From positions 3,621,501 through 3,685,500 of the forward strand of contig NZ_CP072865.1 in assembly GCF_017948245.1 (NCBI RefSeq): DNA of 64,000 nucleotides, read 5' to 3'. The notes beneath the pieces are model-generated. The model did no database searches. It saw only the letters and a list, made by a program, of their open reading frames with translations, and was not told the DNA's origin. Shown here one piece after another: positions 24,796-34,743 of the stretch. The stretch's first letter is position 1. Each line of letters begins with the position of its first letter. Origin of the DNA: Rhizobium sp. NLR16a (lineage in GTDB: Bacteria; Pseudomonadota; Alphaproteobacteria; Rhizobiales; Rhizobiaceae). Position numbers and translations under genes: made by a program.

Positions 24796-27249
24796 ATGAT
24801 CGAGAAAACCGCGCTCAATTCCGGCTGGACGCTCACCTGCAACGATACAGGAAGACCCGACCTGCCGGATGCGATGCCGGCGACGGTGCCCGGATGCGTC
24901 CATACCGACCTTCTCGCCAGCCGGCTGATCCCCGATCCCTATATCGATGTCAACGAGATCACCAATGACTGGATCGGCAGGGCGGACTGGACCTATCGCT
25001 GCCGCTTCGAGGCAACGCCCGACGATGGCAGAGTGCAGGAACTCGTCTTCGACGGGCTGGATACGATCGCGGTCATCAGCCTCAACGGCGAAGAGATCGG
25101 CCGGACATTCAACATGCACCGCACCTACCGTTTCGATGTTTCAGGTCTACTGAAGACCGGCGCCAACGAACTCTCCGTCACCTTCCGCTCCGCCTACGCC
25201 TATGGCGCTGAGATGGAAAAACATTACGGCTACCGGCCCAACAACTATCCGGGGCCGGGCAATCTGATGCGCAAGATGGCCTGCAATTTCGGCTGGGACT
25301 GGGGGCCGACGCTGGTGACGGCGGGCATCTGGAAGCCGGTGAGGCTGGAGAGCTGGGATGGGGCGCGGCTCGCCGAGACACGGGCGTCGGCCACGCTTGC
25401 CGGCGGCGACGGGCTGGTGACGGTGCATGCAAGACTGGCGCGCCACAGCAATTCCAGGCCGTTCCGGCTGGTCGCCGAGATCGGCGATGTGACGACGTCG
25501 GTTACGATCGCCGCCAGCGAAGACGAGGTTTCGTTCGAGATCACGCTGCCCTCGCCGCAGCTCTGGTGGCCACATCATCTCGGCGCCCAGCCGCTCTATC
25601 CGCTGACGCTTACGCTGATCGATGAGGCCAGCGGCGATCGGCTCGACAGCTTTGAGCGCGAGCTCGGTTTCCGTTCGCTCAGGCTCGATACCGCTGCAGA
25701 TGCGTACGGTTCGGCCTTCACCTTCGTCATCAATGACGTGCCGTTGTTCATCGCCGGCGCCAACTGGATCCCCGACGATTGTTTTCCCTCGCGGGTGACG
25801 CGCGAGCGTTATGCTGCCCGGATCGAAGAGGCGAGGAGCGCCAATATTCATATGCTGCGCGTCTGGGGCGGCGGCATCTTCGAGCGCGACGAATTCTACG
25901 AAGCCTGCGACCGCATGGGCATGCTGGTCTGGCAGGATTTCCTCTTTGCCTGCGCCGCCTATCCGGAGGAGGAGCCGCTTCGAAGCGAGGTCGAGGCGGA
26001 GGTGCGCGACAATGTCGTGCGGCTGATGCCGCATGCTTCGCTGGTCCTCTGGAACGGCAATAACGAGAATATCTGGGGTTTCGACGAATGGGGCTGGCGG
26101 CCGATCGTCAAGGCGGGCGAGAGCTGGGGGCTCGGCTATTATCTCGACCTGCTGCCGAAGCTCTGCGACGAACTCGATCCCCGCCGGCCCTATTATCCCG
26201 GCAGCCCCTATTCCGGCTCGATGGAGATCGAGCCGAATGCCGACGGACATGGCTGCAAACATATCTGGGACGTCTGGAACGATGTCGGCTACGAGGTCTA
26301 CCGCAACTACATCCCGCGTTTTTGCTCCGAATTCGGCTGGCAGGCGCCGGCCAATTGGGCGACGATCGAAGAGAGCGTCCACGATCAGCCGCTGACGCCG
26401 CAATCGAACGGCGTCTTCCACCACCAGAAGGCGACGCAGGGCAATGACAAGCTGATCCGCGGGTTGGCCGGCCATCTGCCGGTGCCAAGGACGATGGACG
26501 ACTGGCACTTCGCCACCCAGCTCAACCAGGCGCGCGCCATCCGCTTCGGCATCGAGCACATGCGCTCGCACCGGGCAATCTGCAAGGGCGCGGTGGTCTG
26601 GCAGTTCAACGACTGCTGGCCGGTAACCTCCTGGGCCGCCCTCGATTCGGCCGGACGCCGCAAGCCGCTCTGGTTTGCGCTGAAGGCGGCCTTTGACCCG
26701 CGCCTGCTAACGATCCAGCCGCGCGACGGCGGACTGGCAGCGGTGGCGGTCAACGAGAGGACGCTGTTCTGGCGAGCCAAGATCAGCGGCAAACGCCTGA
26801 GGCTCGATGGCAGCGTGCTTGCGGAATTCGAATTCTGGCGGCTGCTCTGCGACCGCTTCGAGGCCAGGGAGTTTCCGCTGCCCGAGGAGGTCGTCAGGCC
26901 GGATTTACCGAAGGACGAGGTCGTTGTCGTCGACATGCTCGACCGGCGAGCGTTTCACTATTTCGTCGAGGATATCGACCTTGCCCTGCCGGCGCCGCGG
27001 CTGAGCGTCGATGTGACTGCGATAGAGGATGGTTACGCGGTCAAGGTGAAGGCCGAGAATTTTCTCAAGGATCTCTGCCTGATGGCGGATCGGCTGGATC
27101 CGGATGCGGTCGTCGATTCGATGCTGGTGACGCTGCTGCCGGGGGAGAGCCATGTGTTTGACGTGAGGACGGCGAAGGTGATTGAGGCTGTTGACATTGC
27201 TATCGGCACGGTGCTGCGATCGGCCAATGATCTACTCGCGGGTCGGTGA
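24796..27249 (+). CDS. Beta-mannosidase, glycoside hydrolase family 2
   Basis: The 817-residue protein starts at ATG 24796 after a CAGGAG site. Order: sugar-binding jelly-roll domain (about 1-190, including GWDWGPTLVTAGIWKPVRLE), immunoglobulin-like domain, TIM barrel (about 300-640) and C-terminal beta domains. The acid/base glutamate is E424 in WNGNNEN and the nucleophile E512 in CSEFGWQ. There is no signal peptide, so it is probably cytoplasmic and hydrolyses imported beta-mannosides to mannose. The length is typical of the bacterial Man2A-like group. It stands between the glyoxalase gene and a mosaic repeat without a dedicated transporter nearby. Confidence 0.9.
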   Translation: MIEKTALNSGWTLTCNDTGRPDLPDAMPATVPGCVHTDLLASRLIPDPYIDVNEITNDWIGRADWTYRCRFEATPDDGRVQELVFDGLDTIAVISLNGEEIGRTFNMHRTYRFDVSGLLKTGANELSVTFRSAYAYGAEMEKHYGYRPNNYPGPGNLMRKMACNFGWDWGPTLVTAGIWKPVRLESWDGARLAETRASATLAGGDGLVTVHARLARHSNSRPFRLVAEIGDVTTSVTIAASEDEVSFEITLPSPQLWWPHHLGAQPLYPLTLTLIDEASGDRLDSFERELGFRSLRLDTAADAYGSAFTFVINDVPLFIAGANWIPDDCFPSRVTRERYAARIEEARSANIHMLRVWGGGIFERDEFYEACDRMGMLVWQDFLFACAAYPEEEPLRSEVEAEVRDNVVRLMPHASLVLWNGNNENIWGFDEWGWRPIVKAGESWGLGYYLDLLPKLCDELDPRRPYYPGSPYSGSMEIEPNADGHGCKHIWDVWNDVGYEVYRNYIPRFCSEFGWQAPANWATIEESVHDQPLTPQSNGVFHHQKATQGNDKLIRGLAGHLPVPRTMDDWHFATQLNQARAIRFGIEHMRSHRAICKGAVVWQFNDCWPVTSWAALDSAGRRKPLWFALKAAFDPRLLTIQPRDGGLAAVAVNERTLFWRAKISGKRLRLDGSVLAEFEFWRLLCDRFEAREFPLPEEVVRPDLPKDEVVVVDMLDRRAFHYFVEDIDLALPAPRLSVDVTAIEDGYAVKVKAENFLKDLCLMADRLDPDAVVDSMLVTLLPGESHVFDVRTAKVIEAVDIAIGTVLRSANDLLAGR

Positions 27250-27252
27250 AAG

Positions 27253-27303
27253 CCCCTCATCCGTCCCCTCGCCCCGTTTTTACGGGGAGAGGGTTAGGGT
27301 GAG
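27253..27303. repeat. Rhizobial mosaic intergenic repeat, short copy (2 of 7)
   Basis: A 50-base version with CCCCTCATCC, the CGCCCCGTTTTTACGGGGAG hairpin and GGTTAGGGTGAG, lacking the middle blocks of the longer copies. Confidence 0.7.
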
Positions 27304-27398
27304 CGCCGACCCTGGCACAGGGGGCGTGGCGACGGTCACCACACACCAAAAGGCCCCGCTGCCAACGGGGCCCTTCCAGCTCGGTCCATCGAACGAGG

Positions 27399-27791
27399 TT
27401 ACATCCAGTAGGGCGGCACGCCGTAATAATCATACACCCGGCGGCCATTGTCGTTGTACCAGGTGTCGTCATCGTCCGAATAGCTGGGTGCGCCTTCGAT
27501 CTGCTCCTTGGTCAGGTCGATGCGGTAGCCGTCCAGCTGGGTGTCGTAATTCAGCTTTTCCCAAGGCAACGGATAGTGGTCATGACCAATGCCCAGGAAG
27601 CCGCCGAAGCTTAGCACGGCATAGGCGACGCGGCCGTCGCGCTTGCCGATGATCAGGCGTTCGATCGAGCCGATATGCCGGCCATCGGCGCCATAGACGC
27701 GGGTGCCTTCGACGCGGTCGCTGGCGATCAGCGAATGCGTTTCCTTGGCGTTCGGGTCACGGCGGCTGGCGTCGGTGTCCTGATTCAACAT
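27399..27791 (-). CDS. PRC-barrel domain protein
   Basis: The start at ATG 27791 is set by an excellent Shine-Dalgarno (AAAGGAGGTTCAA) immediately upstream; the longer frame to 27842 is rejected. The 130-residue soluble protein holds one PRC-barrel (about residues 20-90: ASDRVEGTRVYGADGRHIG, RLIIGKRDGRVAYAVLSFGG, HYPLPWEKLNYD). An acidic/aromatic tail (SYSDDDDTWYNDNGRRVYDY) follows. Such small PRC-barrel proteins are abundant in rhizobia, often stress-associated, and of unclear role. It is monocistronic and divergent from fadD. Confidence 0.85.
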   Translation of the reverse strand: MLNQDTDASRRDPNAKETHSLIASDRVEGTRVYGADGRHIGSIERLIIGKRDGRVAYAVLSFGGFLGIGHDHYPLPWEKLNYDTQLDGYRIDLTKEQIEGAPSYSDDDDTWYNDNGRRVYDYYGVPPYWM

Positions 27792-27891
27792 TTGAACCTC
27801 CTTTGGTGTTTCCTCATGGTTGGTATGAAAGGTCAACGCCAACGCGGACTCAAAGTTCCCTGCCTTTCCATGACCGCACCGGGCCTGATTG

Positions 27892-27919
27892 TTGACGTTT
27901 ACGTCAAGGTTAGTATAGC
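27892..27919 (+). promoter_or_regulatory. fadD promoter with overlapping palindromic operator
   Basis: TTGACG (27892-27897) and TATAGC (27914-27919) are spaced by 16 bases. The -35 box is part of TTGACGTTTACGTCAA (27892-27907), with 7-base arms around TT. This shape resembles sites of MerR-type LiuR-like regulators of acyl-CoA catabolism in proteobacteria; the comparison is from memory. Confidence 0.55.
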
Positions 27920-28050
27920 TTCATTCGGCTTGAACCGTTCAGGCAATGGCATAAGCTGCCGGACTGGAAGATGGAGGATGCTTCCGGTCAATGAGAGCCG
28001 GTCGACCAGGGCTCGACCGGCGCGGCGGCCGCAAGGGAGAGAGAGACACG

Positions 28051-29751
28051 ATGAGCAGCATTTCCGTCCATCCGAACGGAGCAAAAGCGGACAAGCCCTG
28101 GCTTGCCACCTATCCCGATATGGTTCCGGCCGAACTGCCGCCGCTGGAATATGCCTCGCTTGCCGAGCTTTTGGAAAAATCCTGCGCCCGTTACGCCGAC
28201 CGGACGGTTTTTTCGAGCATGGGCAGGGCGATGAGCTACCGCGAGCTCGAAAGCCAGACGCGCAAGGTCGCCGCCTGGCTGCAGAGCATCGGCCTCGAGA
28301 AAGGCGACCGCGTCGCGGTGATGATGCCGAATGTCCTGCAGAACCCCGTCGCCACCTATGCGATCCTTCGGGCCGGCCTGGTGGTCGTCAACGTCAATCC
28401 GCTCTATACGCCGCGCGAACTCGAACACCAGCTGCGTGATTCCGGCGCCAAAGCGATCTTCGTGCTGGAGAATTTCGCCCGTACCGTCGAGCAGGTCCTC
28501 AACAAGACCGACCTGCGCCATGTCGTCGTCACCTCGCTCGGCGAAATGCTGGGGCCGAAGGGGCTGATGGTCAATTTCGTCGTGCGCAAGGTAAAGAAGC
28601 TCGTTCCCTCCTGGTCGATCCCTCAGCATAAGAGCTTCGGTCAGGTGCTCAGCGAAGGCGCAAGGAAAAGTCTCCGCCCGGTCACGCTTGCGGCCGGCGA
28701 CATCGCCTTCCTGCAATATACCGGCGGCACAACGGGCATTGCCAAGGGCGCGGTGCTCACGCATCAGAACCTGCTCGCCAACAAGCTGCAGCTGTCGCTC
28801 TGGCTGCGATCGGCTTTCCAGCGCAAGAAACAACCGGAGGTGTTGAACTTCCTCTGCGCGCTGCCCCTCTACCACATCTTCGCGCTGACGGTGAATTCGC
28901 TGATGGGCATGTCGCTCGGCGCCCACAATATCCTGATCGCCAACCCGCGCGATATTCCCGGCCTCGTCAAGGAATTCGGAAGGTCGAACATTCATATCTT
29001 CCCCGGCCTTAACACGCTGTTCAACGCGCTGATGAACAACGCCGAATTCGCCAAGCTCGATTTCTCCTCTCTCATCATGTCGCTTGGCGGGGGCATGGCC
29101 GTCCAGCGCCCGGTTGCCGAACGCTGGTTGAAGATAACGGGCACGGCGGTGACAGAGGGCTACGGCCTTTCCGAGACGTCGCCTGTCGCCACCGCCAACC
29201 GCTTCGATTCGCCCGAGTTCACCGGCTCGATCGGCCTGCCGCTTCCCTCGACCGAACTCGATATCCGCGACGAGGAGGGCCGTTCGCTGCCAACAGGCGA
29301 AATCGGCGAGATCTGCATCCGCGGGCCGCAGGTGATGGCCGGCTATTGGCAGAAGCCGGAGGAAACGGCGCGGGTGATGACATCAGACGGCTATTTCCGC
29401 TCGGGCGACATGGGCTTCATGGACGAGCGCGGTTACACCAAGATCGTCGACCGCAAGAAGGACATGATCCTCGTTTCCGGCTTCAACGTCTATCCGAACG
29501 AGATCGAGGAAGTCGCCGCCATGCATGCCGGCATCCTGGAGGCGGCGGCGATCGGCGTGCCGGACGGGCATTCCGGCGAGGCGGTCAAGCTCTTCGTCGT
29601 CAGAAAGGATCCGACCCTGACGGAGGCGGAGGTGAGGGCCCATTGCATCGCCAATCTTACCAACTACAAGCGCCCGCGTTTCATCGAATTCCGCGCCGAA
29701 CTGCCGAAGTCGCCTGTCGGCAAGATCCTGCGCAAGGACCTGCGCGGCTAA
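28051..29751 (+). CDS. fadD: Long-chain fatty acid-CoA ligase
   Basis: ATG 28051 follows AAGGGAGAGAGA and gives 566 residues, close to E. coli FadD (561). The AMP-binding signature YTGGTTGIAKGAVLTH, the motif GYGLSETSP and the C-terminal hinge and lysine region (GYTKIVDRKKDMILVSGFNV, SPVGKILRKDLRG) are all intact. The enzyme activates fatty acids with ATP and CoA at the inner membrane. FadD in rhizobia also affects swarming and symbiosis. The gene is monocistronic with its own promoter carrying a palindromic operator at 27892, and is followed by pgi 136 bases later on the same strand. Confidence 0.93.
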   Translation: MSSISVHPNGAKADKPWLATYPDMVPAELPPLEYASLAELLEKSCARYADRTVFSSMGRAMSYRELESQTRKVAAWLQSIGLEKGDRVAVMMPNVLQNPVATYAILRAGLVVVNVNPLYTPRELEHQLRDSGAKAIFVLENFARTVEQVLNKTDLRHVVVTSLGEMLGPKGLMVNFVVRKVKKLVPSWSIPQHKSFGQVLSEGARKSLRPVTLAAGDIAFLQYTGGTTGIAKGAVLTHQNLLANKLQLSLWLRSAFQRKKQPEVLNFLCALPLYHIFALTVNSLMGMSLGAHNILIANPRDIPGLVKEFGRSNIHIFPGLNTLFNALMNNAEFAKLDFSSLIMSLGGGMAVQRPVAERWLKITGTAVTEGYGLSETSPVATANRFDSPEFTGSIGLPLPSTELDIRDEEGRSLPTGEIGEICIRGPQVMAGYWQKPEETARVMTSDGYFRSGDMGFMDERGYTKIVDRKKDMILVSGFNVYPNEIEEVAAMHAGILEAAAIGVPDGHSGEAVKLFVVRKDPTLTEAEVRAHCIANLTNYKRPRFIEFRAELPKSPVGKILRKDLRG

Positions 29752-29887
29752 ATTTGACGATCTGATGAAATTAAAGCCCTCCGCTCGCCGCGGATGATTT
29801 TTCATATTTGGAGCGGCGGCTGAACTTGATTTGCGCCTGAGAAAGCGAATAGTTTCCGCAACCTTTCCGCCTCAAAAGGAGCCTCCC

Positions 29888-31513
29888 ATGAACGCCATCG
29901 TCGAACAGCTGAAAAGCACCGCTGATGCCACCAAGGCGACCGATCTCCGCGCCGCCTTCGCCGCCGATCCGCAGCGCTTTTCGCGCTTTTCCGTCTCGCT
30001 TGACGATCTGCTGATGGACTTTTCCAAGACGGCGGTGAACGACGAGATCCTCAAGCTTTTGGTCAGGCTTGCCGAAGAAGGCGGCGTCGAGAAGAAGCGC
30101 GAGGAGATGTTCTCCGGCAAGGCGATCAACTTCACCGAGGACCGCGCCGTCCTGCACACGGCGCTACGCAACCGGTCGAATACGCCTGTTCTGGTGGACG
30201 GCAAGGATGTCATGCCTGACGTCAACGCCGTGCTTGCCGCCATGGGCAAGTTTGCCGACGACATCCGCTCCGGCACGCTGAAGGGCGTCACCGGCAAGAC
30301 GATCACCGACGTCATCAATATCGGCATCGGCGGCTCCGATCTTGGCCCCGTCATGGCGACGCTGGCGCTTGCCCCCTTCCATGACGGCCCGCGCGCCCAT
30401 TTCGTCTCCAATATCGACGGTGCCCATATTGCCGACATCCTGAAGCTGGTGCAGCCGGAAACGACGCTGTTCATCGTCGCCTCGAAGACCTTCACGACCG
30501 TCGAGACGATGACCAATGCGCAGACGGCGCGCAATTTCATCGCGAAGGCGCTCGGCGAATCGGCCGTGCAGCACCACTTCGCCGCCGTCTCGACGGCGCT
30601 CGACAAGGTCGCCGCCTTCGGCATCGACAGCGCCCGCGTCTTCGGCTTCTGGGATTGGGTCGGCGGCCGCTACTCGATCTGGTCGGCGATCGGCCTGCCG
30701 CTGATGATCGCGATCGGGCCTGAGAATTTCGGCAAGTTCCTCGACGGCGCGCATGCGGTCGACAACCACTTCCGTAAGGCGCCGATTACCGAAAACCTGC
30801 CGATGCTGCTCGGCCTGATCGGCTTCTACCACCGCAATGTGCTGAACTATCCCACCCGCGCCATCCTGCCCTACGACCAGCGCCTGTCGCGTTTCCCGGC
30901 CTATCTGCAGCAGCTCGACATGGAATCGAACGGCAAGGGCGTCACCATCGACGGCACGCCGGTCGAGGGCAATTCCGGCCCGGTCGTCTGGGGCGAACCC
31001 GGCACCAATGGCCAGCACGCCTTCTACCAGCTCATCCATCAGGGCACGAGCATCATCCCGGCCGAATTCATGATCGCCGCCAATGCCTTCGAGTCGGAGT
31101 TGCGCCACCAACACCAGCTCTTGATCTCCAACGTGCTTGCCCAGTCTGAAGCACTGATGAAGGGCCGCACCTTCGCGGAAGCCAAGAAGCAGTTGACCGA
31201 CAAGGGCATGGACGACAAGAAGGCCGATTTCATCGCGCCGCACCGCGTCTTCCAGGGCAACCGCCCGTCGATCACCTTCGTCTACGACAAGCTGACCCCC
31301 TATGCGCTCGGCCGTCTGATCGCGCTCTACGAACATCGCGTCTTCGTCGAAGGCGTGCTCTTCCGCATCAACTCCTTCGACCAGTGGGGCGTCGAACTCG
31401 GCAAGGAACTGGCAACGGGCCTGCTGCCCGTCGTCGAGGGCAAAGAGAGTGCGGCGAGCCACGATTCCTCCACCCAGGGGCTGGTTGCGGCGCTGGCGAA
31501 GCTTGCGAAGTAA
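29888..31513 (+). CDS. pgi: Glucose-6-phosphate isomerase
   Basis: ATG 29888 is preceded by AAAAGGAG, and upstream in-frame codons are not plausible starts. The 541-residue protein carries both phosphoglucose isomerase signatures: the first around [16 protein letters not shown] and the second around [12 protein letters not shown], with [11 protein letters not shown] and [13 protein letters not shown] in the phosphate-binding region. It interconverts glucose-6-phosphate and fructose-6-phosphate, needed in rhizobia chiefly to feed fructose carbon into the Entner-Doudoroff route, which fits the frc/fructokinase genes in the window. It is probably monocistronic and followed by a mosaic repeat. 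Confidence 0.96.
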   Translation: MNAIVEQLKSTADATKATDLRAAFAADPQRFSRFSVSLDDLLMDFSKTAVNDEILKLLVRLAEEGGVEKKREEMFSGKAINFTEDRAVLHTALRNRSNTPVLVDGKDVMPDVNAVLAAMGKFADDIRSGTLKGVTGKTITDVINIGIGGSDLGPVMATLALAPFHDGPRAHFVSNIDGAHIADILKLVQPETTLFIVASKTFTTVETMTNAQTARNFIAKALGESAVQHHFAAVSTALDKVAAFGIDSARVFGFWDWVGGRYSIWSAIGLPLMIAIGPENFGKFLDGAHAVDNHFRKAPITENLPMLLGLIGFYHRNVLNYPTRAILPYDQRLSRFPAYLQQLDMESNGKGVTIDGTPVEGNSGPVVWGEPGTNGQHAFYQLIHQGTSIIPAEFMIAANAFESELRHQHQLLISNVLAQSEALMKGRTFAEAKKQLTDKGMDDKKADFIAPHRVFQGNRPSITFVYDKLTPYALGRLIALYEHRVFVEGVLFRINSFDQWGVELGKELATGLLPVVEGKESAASHDSSTQGLVAALAKLAK

Positions 31514-31532
31514 GTTTCGAAAGCCGGGCTCG

Positions 31533-31724
31533 CCCCTCACCCTAACCCTCGGGGTCGAGCCACTGGTCTCGACCCGTCCTGCGGAGCCTCGTAACCGGGC
31601 GAGGGAGTAGGGGAACGGAGAGGTCGCGGCGTATCCTCCTCGCCGGTGAGAAGAGGGAGGCGCGAGGCTGCGGTATATATCCCTTCGCCCCGCAAGCGGG
31701 TCTGAAGGGCGGTGCCGGCGGCTG
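31533..31724. repeat. Rhizobial mosaic intergenic repeat (copy 3 of 7)
   Basis: Begins CCCCTCACCCTAACCCTC, contains GGGTCGAGCCACTGGTCTCG and CCCGTCCTGCGGA, and ends in the CCTTCGCCCCGCAAGCGG block. Orientation is opposite to the copy at 16510. Confidence 0.75.
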
Positions 31725-32160
31725 GCAAGGAGCGGAGGCCGGCTTCAGCATTACCAGGAAATTCACGCGCCCGGGGCGGATCGGACGACAGCGTCATGCG
31801 GCCGCAAATGATGACCTGATATCGGCCAGGCCAGCGCATCGGTGTCGATGGGCTGTTGGTGCGAAACCGGATTGAACGTTCCGCTAATAGAAAATTGTAG
31901 AAAGAATTCTTTCAATCCACCGTCGTCGCCCTAGATTCAAGCAAAATCTGTGCGCAGGGTACTTCCGACGACATGGCCTATCAAACCGGGGACGACACCC
32001 CGTTTCACCGTTTTCCGAAGCCTATACATGGGCCACTCGCGTCCGGACGTGTCCTTTCGATGGCGGCGCCAGCATCGGATCGTCCCTGCCCCGTCCATAA
32101 GGCTCTCCAAGGCGCCCGGCACAGAGCGTTTTCACGTTTCATCATCACTAAAGGAAGCTC
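31725..32160. other. Upstream region of otsA with a 14-base palindrome
   Basis: No gene is apparent in these 436 bases. GAAAGAATTCTTTC at 31900-31913 is a perfect palindrome in an AT-rich stretch and could be an operator. GGAAGC just before ATG 32161 serves as the ribosome binding site. Confidence 0.45.
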
Positions 32161-33576
32161 ATGAGCCGTCTTACCGTCGTTTCCAATCGTGTCCCCATGC
32201 CAGCCAAGGATGGCAGTGCCGCGGCCGGCGGCCTCGCGGTTGCGCTGCAGGCAGCCCTGCAGGCGCGCGGCGGCATCTGGATGGGATGGTCGGGAGAGTC
32301 GAGCGGAGAAAGGGAGCCTGGCCCGCTCTCGCTGCTGCAGAAGGGCAACATCACCTATGCGCTGACCGATCTCACCGACACCGATGTCGAGGAATATTAT
32401 CGCGGCTTTGCAAACCGCGTTCTCTGGCCGATCTGTCACTACCGCCTCGACCTCGCCGAATATGGCCGGAAGGAAATGGCCGGCTATTTCCGCGTCAACC
32501 GTTTCTTCGCGCACCGGCTGGCGCCGATGATCGAGAAGGACGACATCATCTGGGTTCATGATTACCACCTGATTCCGCTGGCCGCCGAACTGCGGCAAAT
32601 GGGGCTGAAGAACAGGATCGGCTTCTTCCTGCACATTCCCTGGCCGCCGGCCGATATTCTCGTCACCATGCCCGTTCATGAAGAGATCATGCGCGGCCTC
32701 TCCCATTACGATCTCGTCGGCTTCCAGACCGATTACGACCTCCAGAACTTCGCCGGTTACTTGAGACGGGAGGGCATCGGCGACGACCTCGGAAACGGGC
32801 TGTTCGATTCCCACGGGCGGATTTTCAAGGCCGGCGCCTATCCGATCGGGATCGAGACTGCTGGATTCGCCGAATTCGCCGAGAAAGCCGCAAACAATGT
32901 CATGGTGCAAAAGACCCGGCGCAGCATCGAAGGCCGGGATATGATCATCGGCGTCGACCGCCTCGATTATTCGAAGGGCATCATTCAGCGGCTGGAAGCG
33001 TTCGAACGCTTCCTGACCACCAATCCCGCCTACCAGAACAAGGTCACCTATCTGCAGGTCACGCCGAAATCGCGATCGGAGGTCCCCGAATACGAGCATA
33101 TGCAGAAGATGGTCGCCGAACAGGCCGGCCGCGTGAACGGCGGCATCGGAACGGTCGACTGGGTACCGATCCGCTATGTCAACCGATCGATCAGCCGCAA
33201 CGTGCTCGCCGGCCTCTACCGCCTGGCGAGGATCGGGCTGGTGACGCCGTTGCGCGACGGCATGAACCTCGTCGCCAAGGAATATGTCGCCGCCCAGGAT
33301 CCGGATCGCCCGGGCGTTCTGGTGCTGTCGCGCTTCGCCGGTGCGGCACGGGAGTTGAGGGGCGCGCTGCTGGTCAATCCCTATGATGTCGAGGGCACCG
33401 CCAATGCGCTTGCCCGCGGCCTTGCCATGTCGCTCGAGGAGCGCCGCGACCGCTGGAGCATGATGATGGAACACCTGCTCTCGCACGATGTCTCACTGTG
33501 GTGCGAAACCTTCCTGCGGGATCTGGTGACCGCTCCAGAGCTTCAACCGGGGGGTGACTCCCGGATCGTTTCTTGA
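32161..33576 (+). CDS. otsA: Trehalose-6-phosphate synthase (GT20)
   Basis: The 471-residue protein from ATG 32161 (AAAGGAAGC upstream) begins [20 protein letters not shown] with the family GG loop. It contains [39 protein letters not shown] and the nucleotide-sugar-binding [16 protein letters not shown]. It transfers glucose from UDP-glucose to glucose-6-phosphate, the first step of the OtsAB trehalose pathway used in osmotic and desiccation tolerance and in symbiosis. No otsB phosphatase gene lies in the window. Mosaic repeats flank the gene region on both sides. Confidence 0.95.
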   Translation: MSRLTVVSNRVPMPAKDGSAAAGGLAVALQAALQARGGIWMGWSGESSGEREPGPLSLLQKGNITYALTDLTDTDVEEYYRGFANRVLWPICHYRLDLAEYGRKEMAGYFRVNRFFAHRLAPMIEKDDIIWVHDYHLIPLAAELRQMGLKNRIGFFLHIPWPPADILVTMPVHEEIMRGLSHYDLVGFQTDYDLQNFAGYLRREGIGDDLGNGLFDSHGRIFKAGAYPIGIETAGFAEFAEKAANNVMVQKTRRSIEGRDMIIGVDRLDYSKGIIQRLEAFERFLTTNPAYQNKVTYLQVTPKSRSEVPEYEHMQKMVAEQAGRVNGGIGTVDWVPIRYVNRSISRNVLAGLYRLARIGLVTPLRDGMNLVAKEYVAAQDPDRPGVLVLSRFAGAARELRGALLVNPYDVEGTANALARGLAMSLEERRDRWSMMMEHLLSHDVSLWCETFLRDLVTAPELQPGGDSRIVS

Positions 33577-33609
33577 TCGATCGGTGCCGACCGGTCCTTC
33601 GGATCCCCG

Positions 33610-33736
33610 ACGGGAGAAGAGGGGATCGAAACGTTGCCGCATATCTCTTCTCCCCACGGGGAGAAGAGGAAATCGGAACGTCGCGGCACATTTCCTTCGC
33701 CCCGGAAGCGGGAGGAAGGTGCCGGCGGATGAGGGG
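33610..33736. repeat. Rhizobial mosaic intergenic repeat, partial (copy 4 of 7)
   Basis: Contains the hairpin CTTCTCCCCACGGGGAGAAG, the CCTTCGCCCCGGAAGCGG block and the terminal GGCGGATGAGGGGC; only part of the element is kept. It lies between the converging otsA and frk genes. Confidence 0.65.
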
Positions 33737-33754
33737 CCGATGCTCGCTTAAGCC

Positions 33755-34681
33755 TTAAAGCCCGATCTCATGCGCCCATGGCGGATTGGCGCCGGCGCGG
33801 GAGACGGTGACGGCGGCCGCCTTGGCGCCGAGCGTCAGGGCGTTGCGCACCGCCTGTTCGTCGAGCGAGGCGACCTGTTCTTTGCTCAGCAGATTGTCCA
33901 TCTTCAGCGAGGCCAGCACGCCGGCGTCGAAGGTATCGCCGGCGCCGACCGTGTCGACGACGGCAACGCGTTCACTCGGCACCGTCACCTTGCGATCCCT
34001 GGTATAGCCGGACGCGCCTTCGGCGCCCTTGGTGATGACGACGAGCTTGGCGCCGTGGGCGAGCCAATGGGCGGCGAGCGCGTCGTGGTCACCTTGGAGC
34101 CCGAACCAGTCGAGATCCTCGTCGGAAAATTTGACGATGTCGGCCTTTGCCGCCATGCGCCGGATGCGGGCCATATGCGCCGGCTTGTCCTTGATGAAGC
34201 CCGGGCGAATGTTGGGGTCGAGCGAAATCACGCGGCGGGCGGCTTCGCGGTCGAGCAAGGCTTCGTACGTTTCGCCGCAGGGGCTCGGGATCAGGCTGAT
34301 CGCGCCGAAATGCAGTGCTTCGCAATCATCGTCAAGCGTCGGCAGGTCCGCCTCGGTGATCATCCGGCCGGCCGTGCCTTCGTCATAGAAGGCATAGGTC
34401 GCCTGGCCGTTGACGAGCTTGACGAAGGCGATCGTCGAGGGCCGCGGAGTGATGGCGCATGGGCTGTAATCGACGTTGCTCGCCTTCAGCGTCGCCAGCA
34501 AGATTTCGCCCATCATGTCGTCGGCAATGCCGGTGAAGAAGGCGGTGGGAATGCCGAGGCGGCCGAGCGCGATGGCGGTGTTGAAGATCGCGCCGCCGGC
34601 ATAGGGCGCAAAGCCCTTTTCGCCAAGCGTCGTGTCCCTCGGCAGCATGTCAATCAGGGCTTCGCCGCAGCACAAAATCAT
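33755..34681 (-). CDS. frk: Fructokinase, PfkB family
   Basis: The 308-residue protein starts at ATG 34681 after GGGAGGAATCCG. PfkB motif 1 is in GGAIFNTAIALGRLG and motif 2, with the catalytic base Asp, is DTVGAGDTFDAGVL. The N-terminus MILCCGEALIDMLPRD is typical of bacterial fructokinases. It phosphorylates cytoplasmic fructose to fructose-6-phosphate, matching ABC-type import of free fructose by FrcBCA. It lies 62 bases downstream of pyrE but has its own promoter-like sequence with a LacI-type palindrome at 34715-34722, so independent sugar control is likely. Mannokinase or ribokinase side activity is possible. Confidence 0.87.
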   Translation of the reverse strand: MILCCGEALIDMLPRDTTLGEKGFAPYAGGAIFNTAIALGRLGIPTAFFTGIADDMMGEILLATLKASNVDYSPCAITPRPSTIAFVKLVNGQATYAFYDEGTAGRMITEADLPTLDDDCEALHFGAISLIPSPCGETYEALLDREAARRVISLDPNIRPGFIKDKPAHMARIRRMAAKADIVKFSDEDLDWFGLQGDHDALAAHWLAHGAKLVVITKGAEGASGYTRDRKVTVPSERVAVVDTVGAGDTFDAGVLASLKMDNLLSKEQVASLDEQAVRNALTLGAKAAAVTVSRAGANPPWAHEIGL

Positions 34682-34710
34682 CGGATTCCTCCCAACAGCA
34701 TTTCTATCTT

Positions 34711-34739
34711 CATCAAGCGCTTAAGTGAGCTTTTGTCAA
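34711..34739 (-). promoter_or_regulatory. frk promoter region with LacI-type palindrome
   Basis: On the minus strand TTGACA (34739-34734) is followed by a near-palindrome whose core is AAGCGCTT (34722-34715), lying between the -35 box and the expected, weak -10 region. AAGCGCTT-type centres are common in LacI-family operators. No LacI gene is present in the window. Confidence 0.5.
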
Positions 34740-34743
34740 CCGA

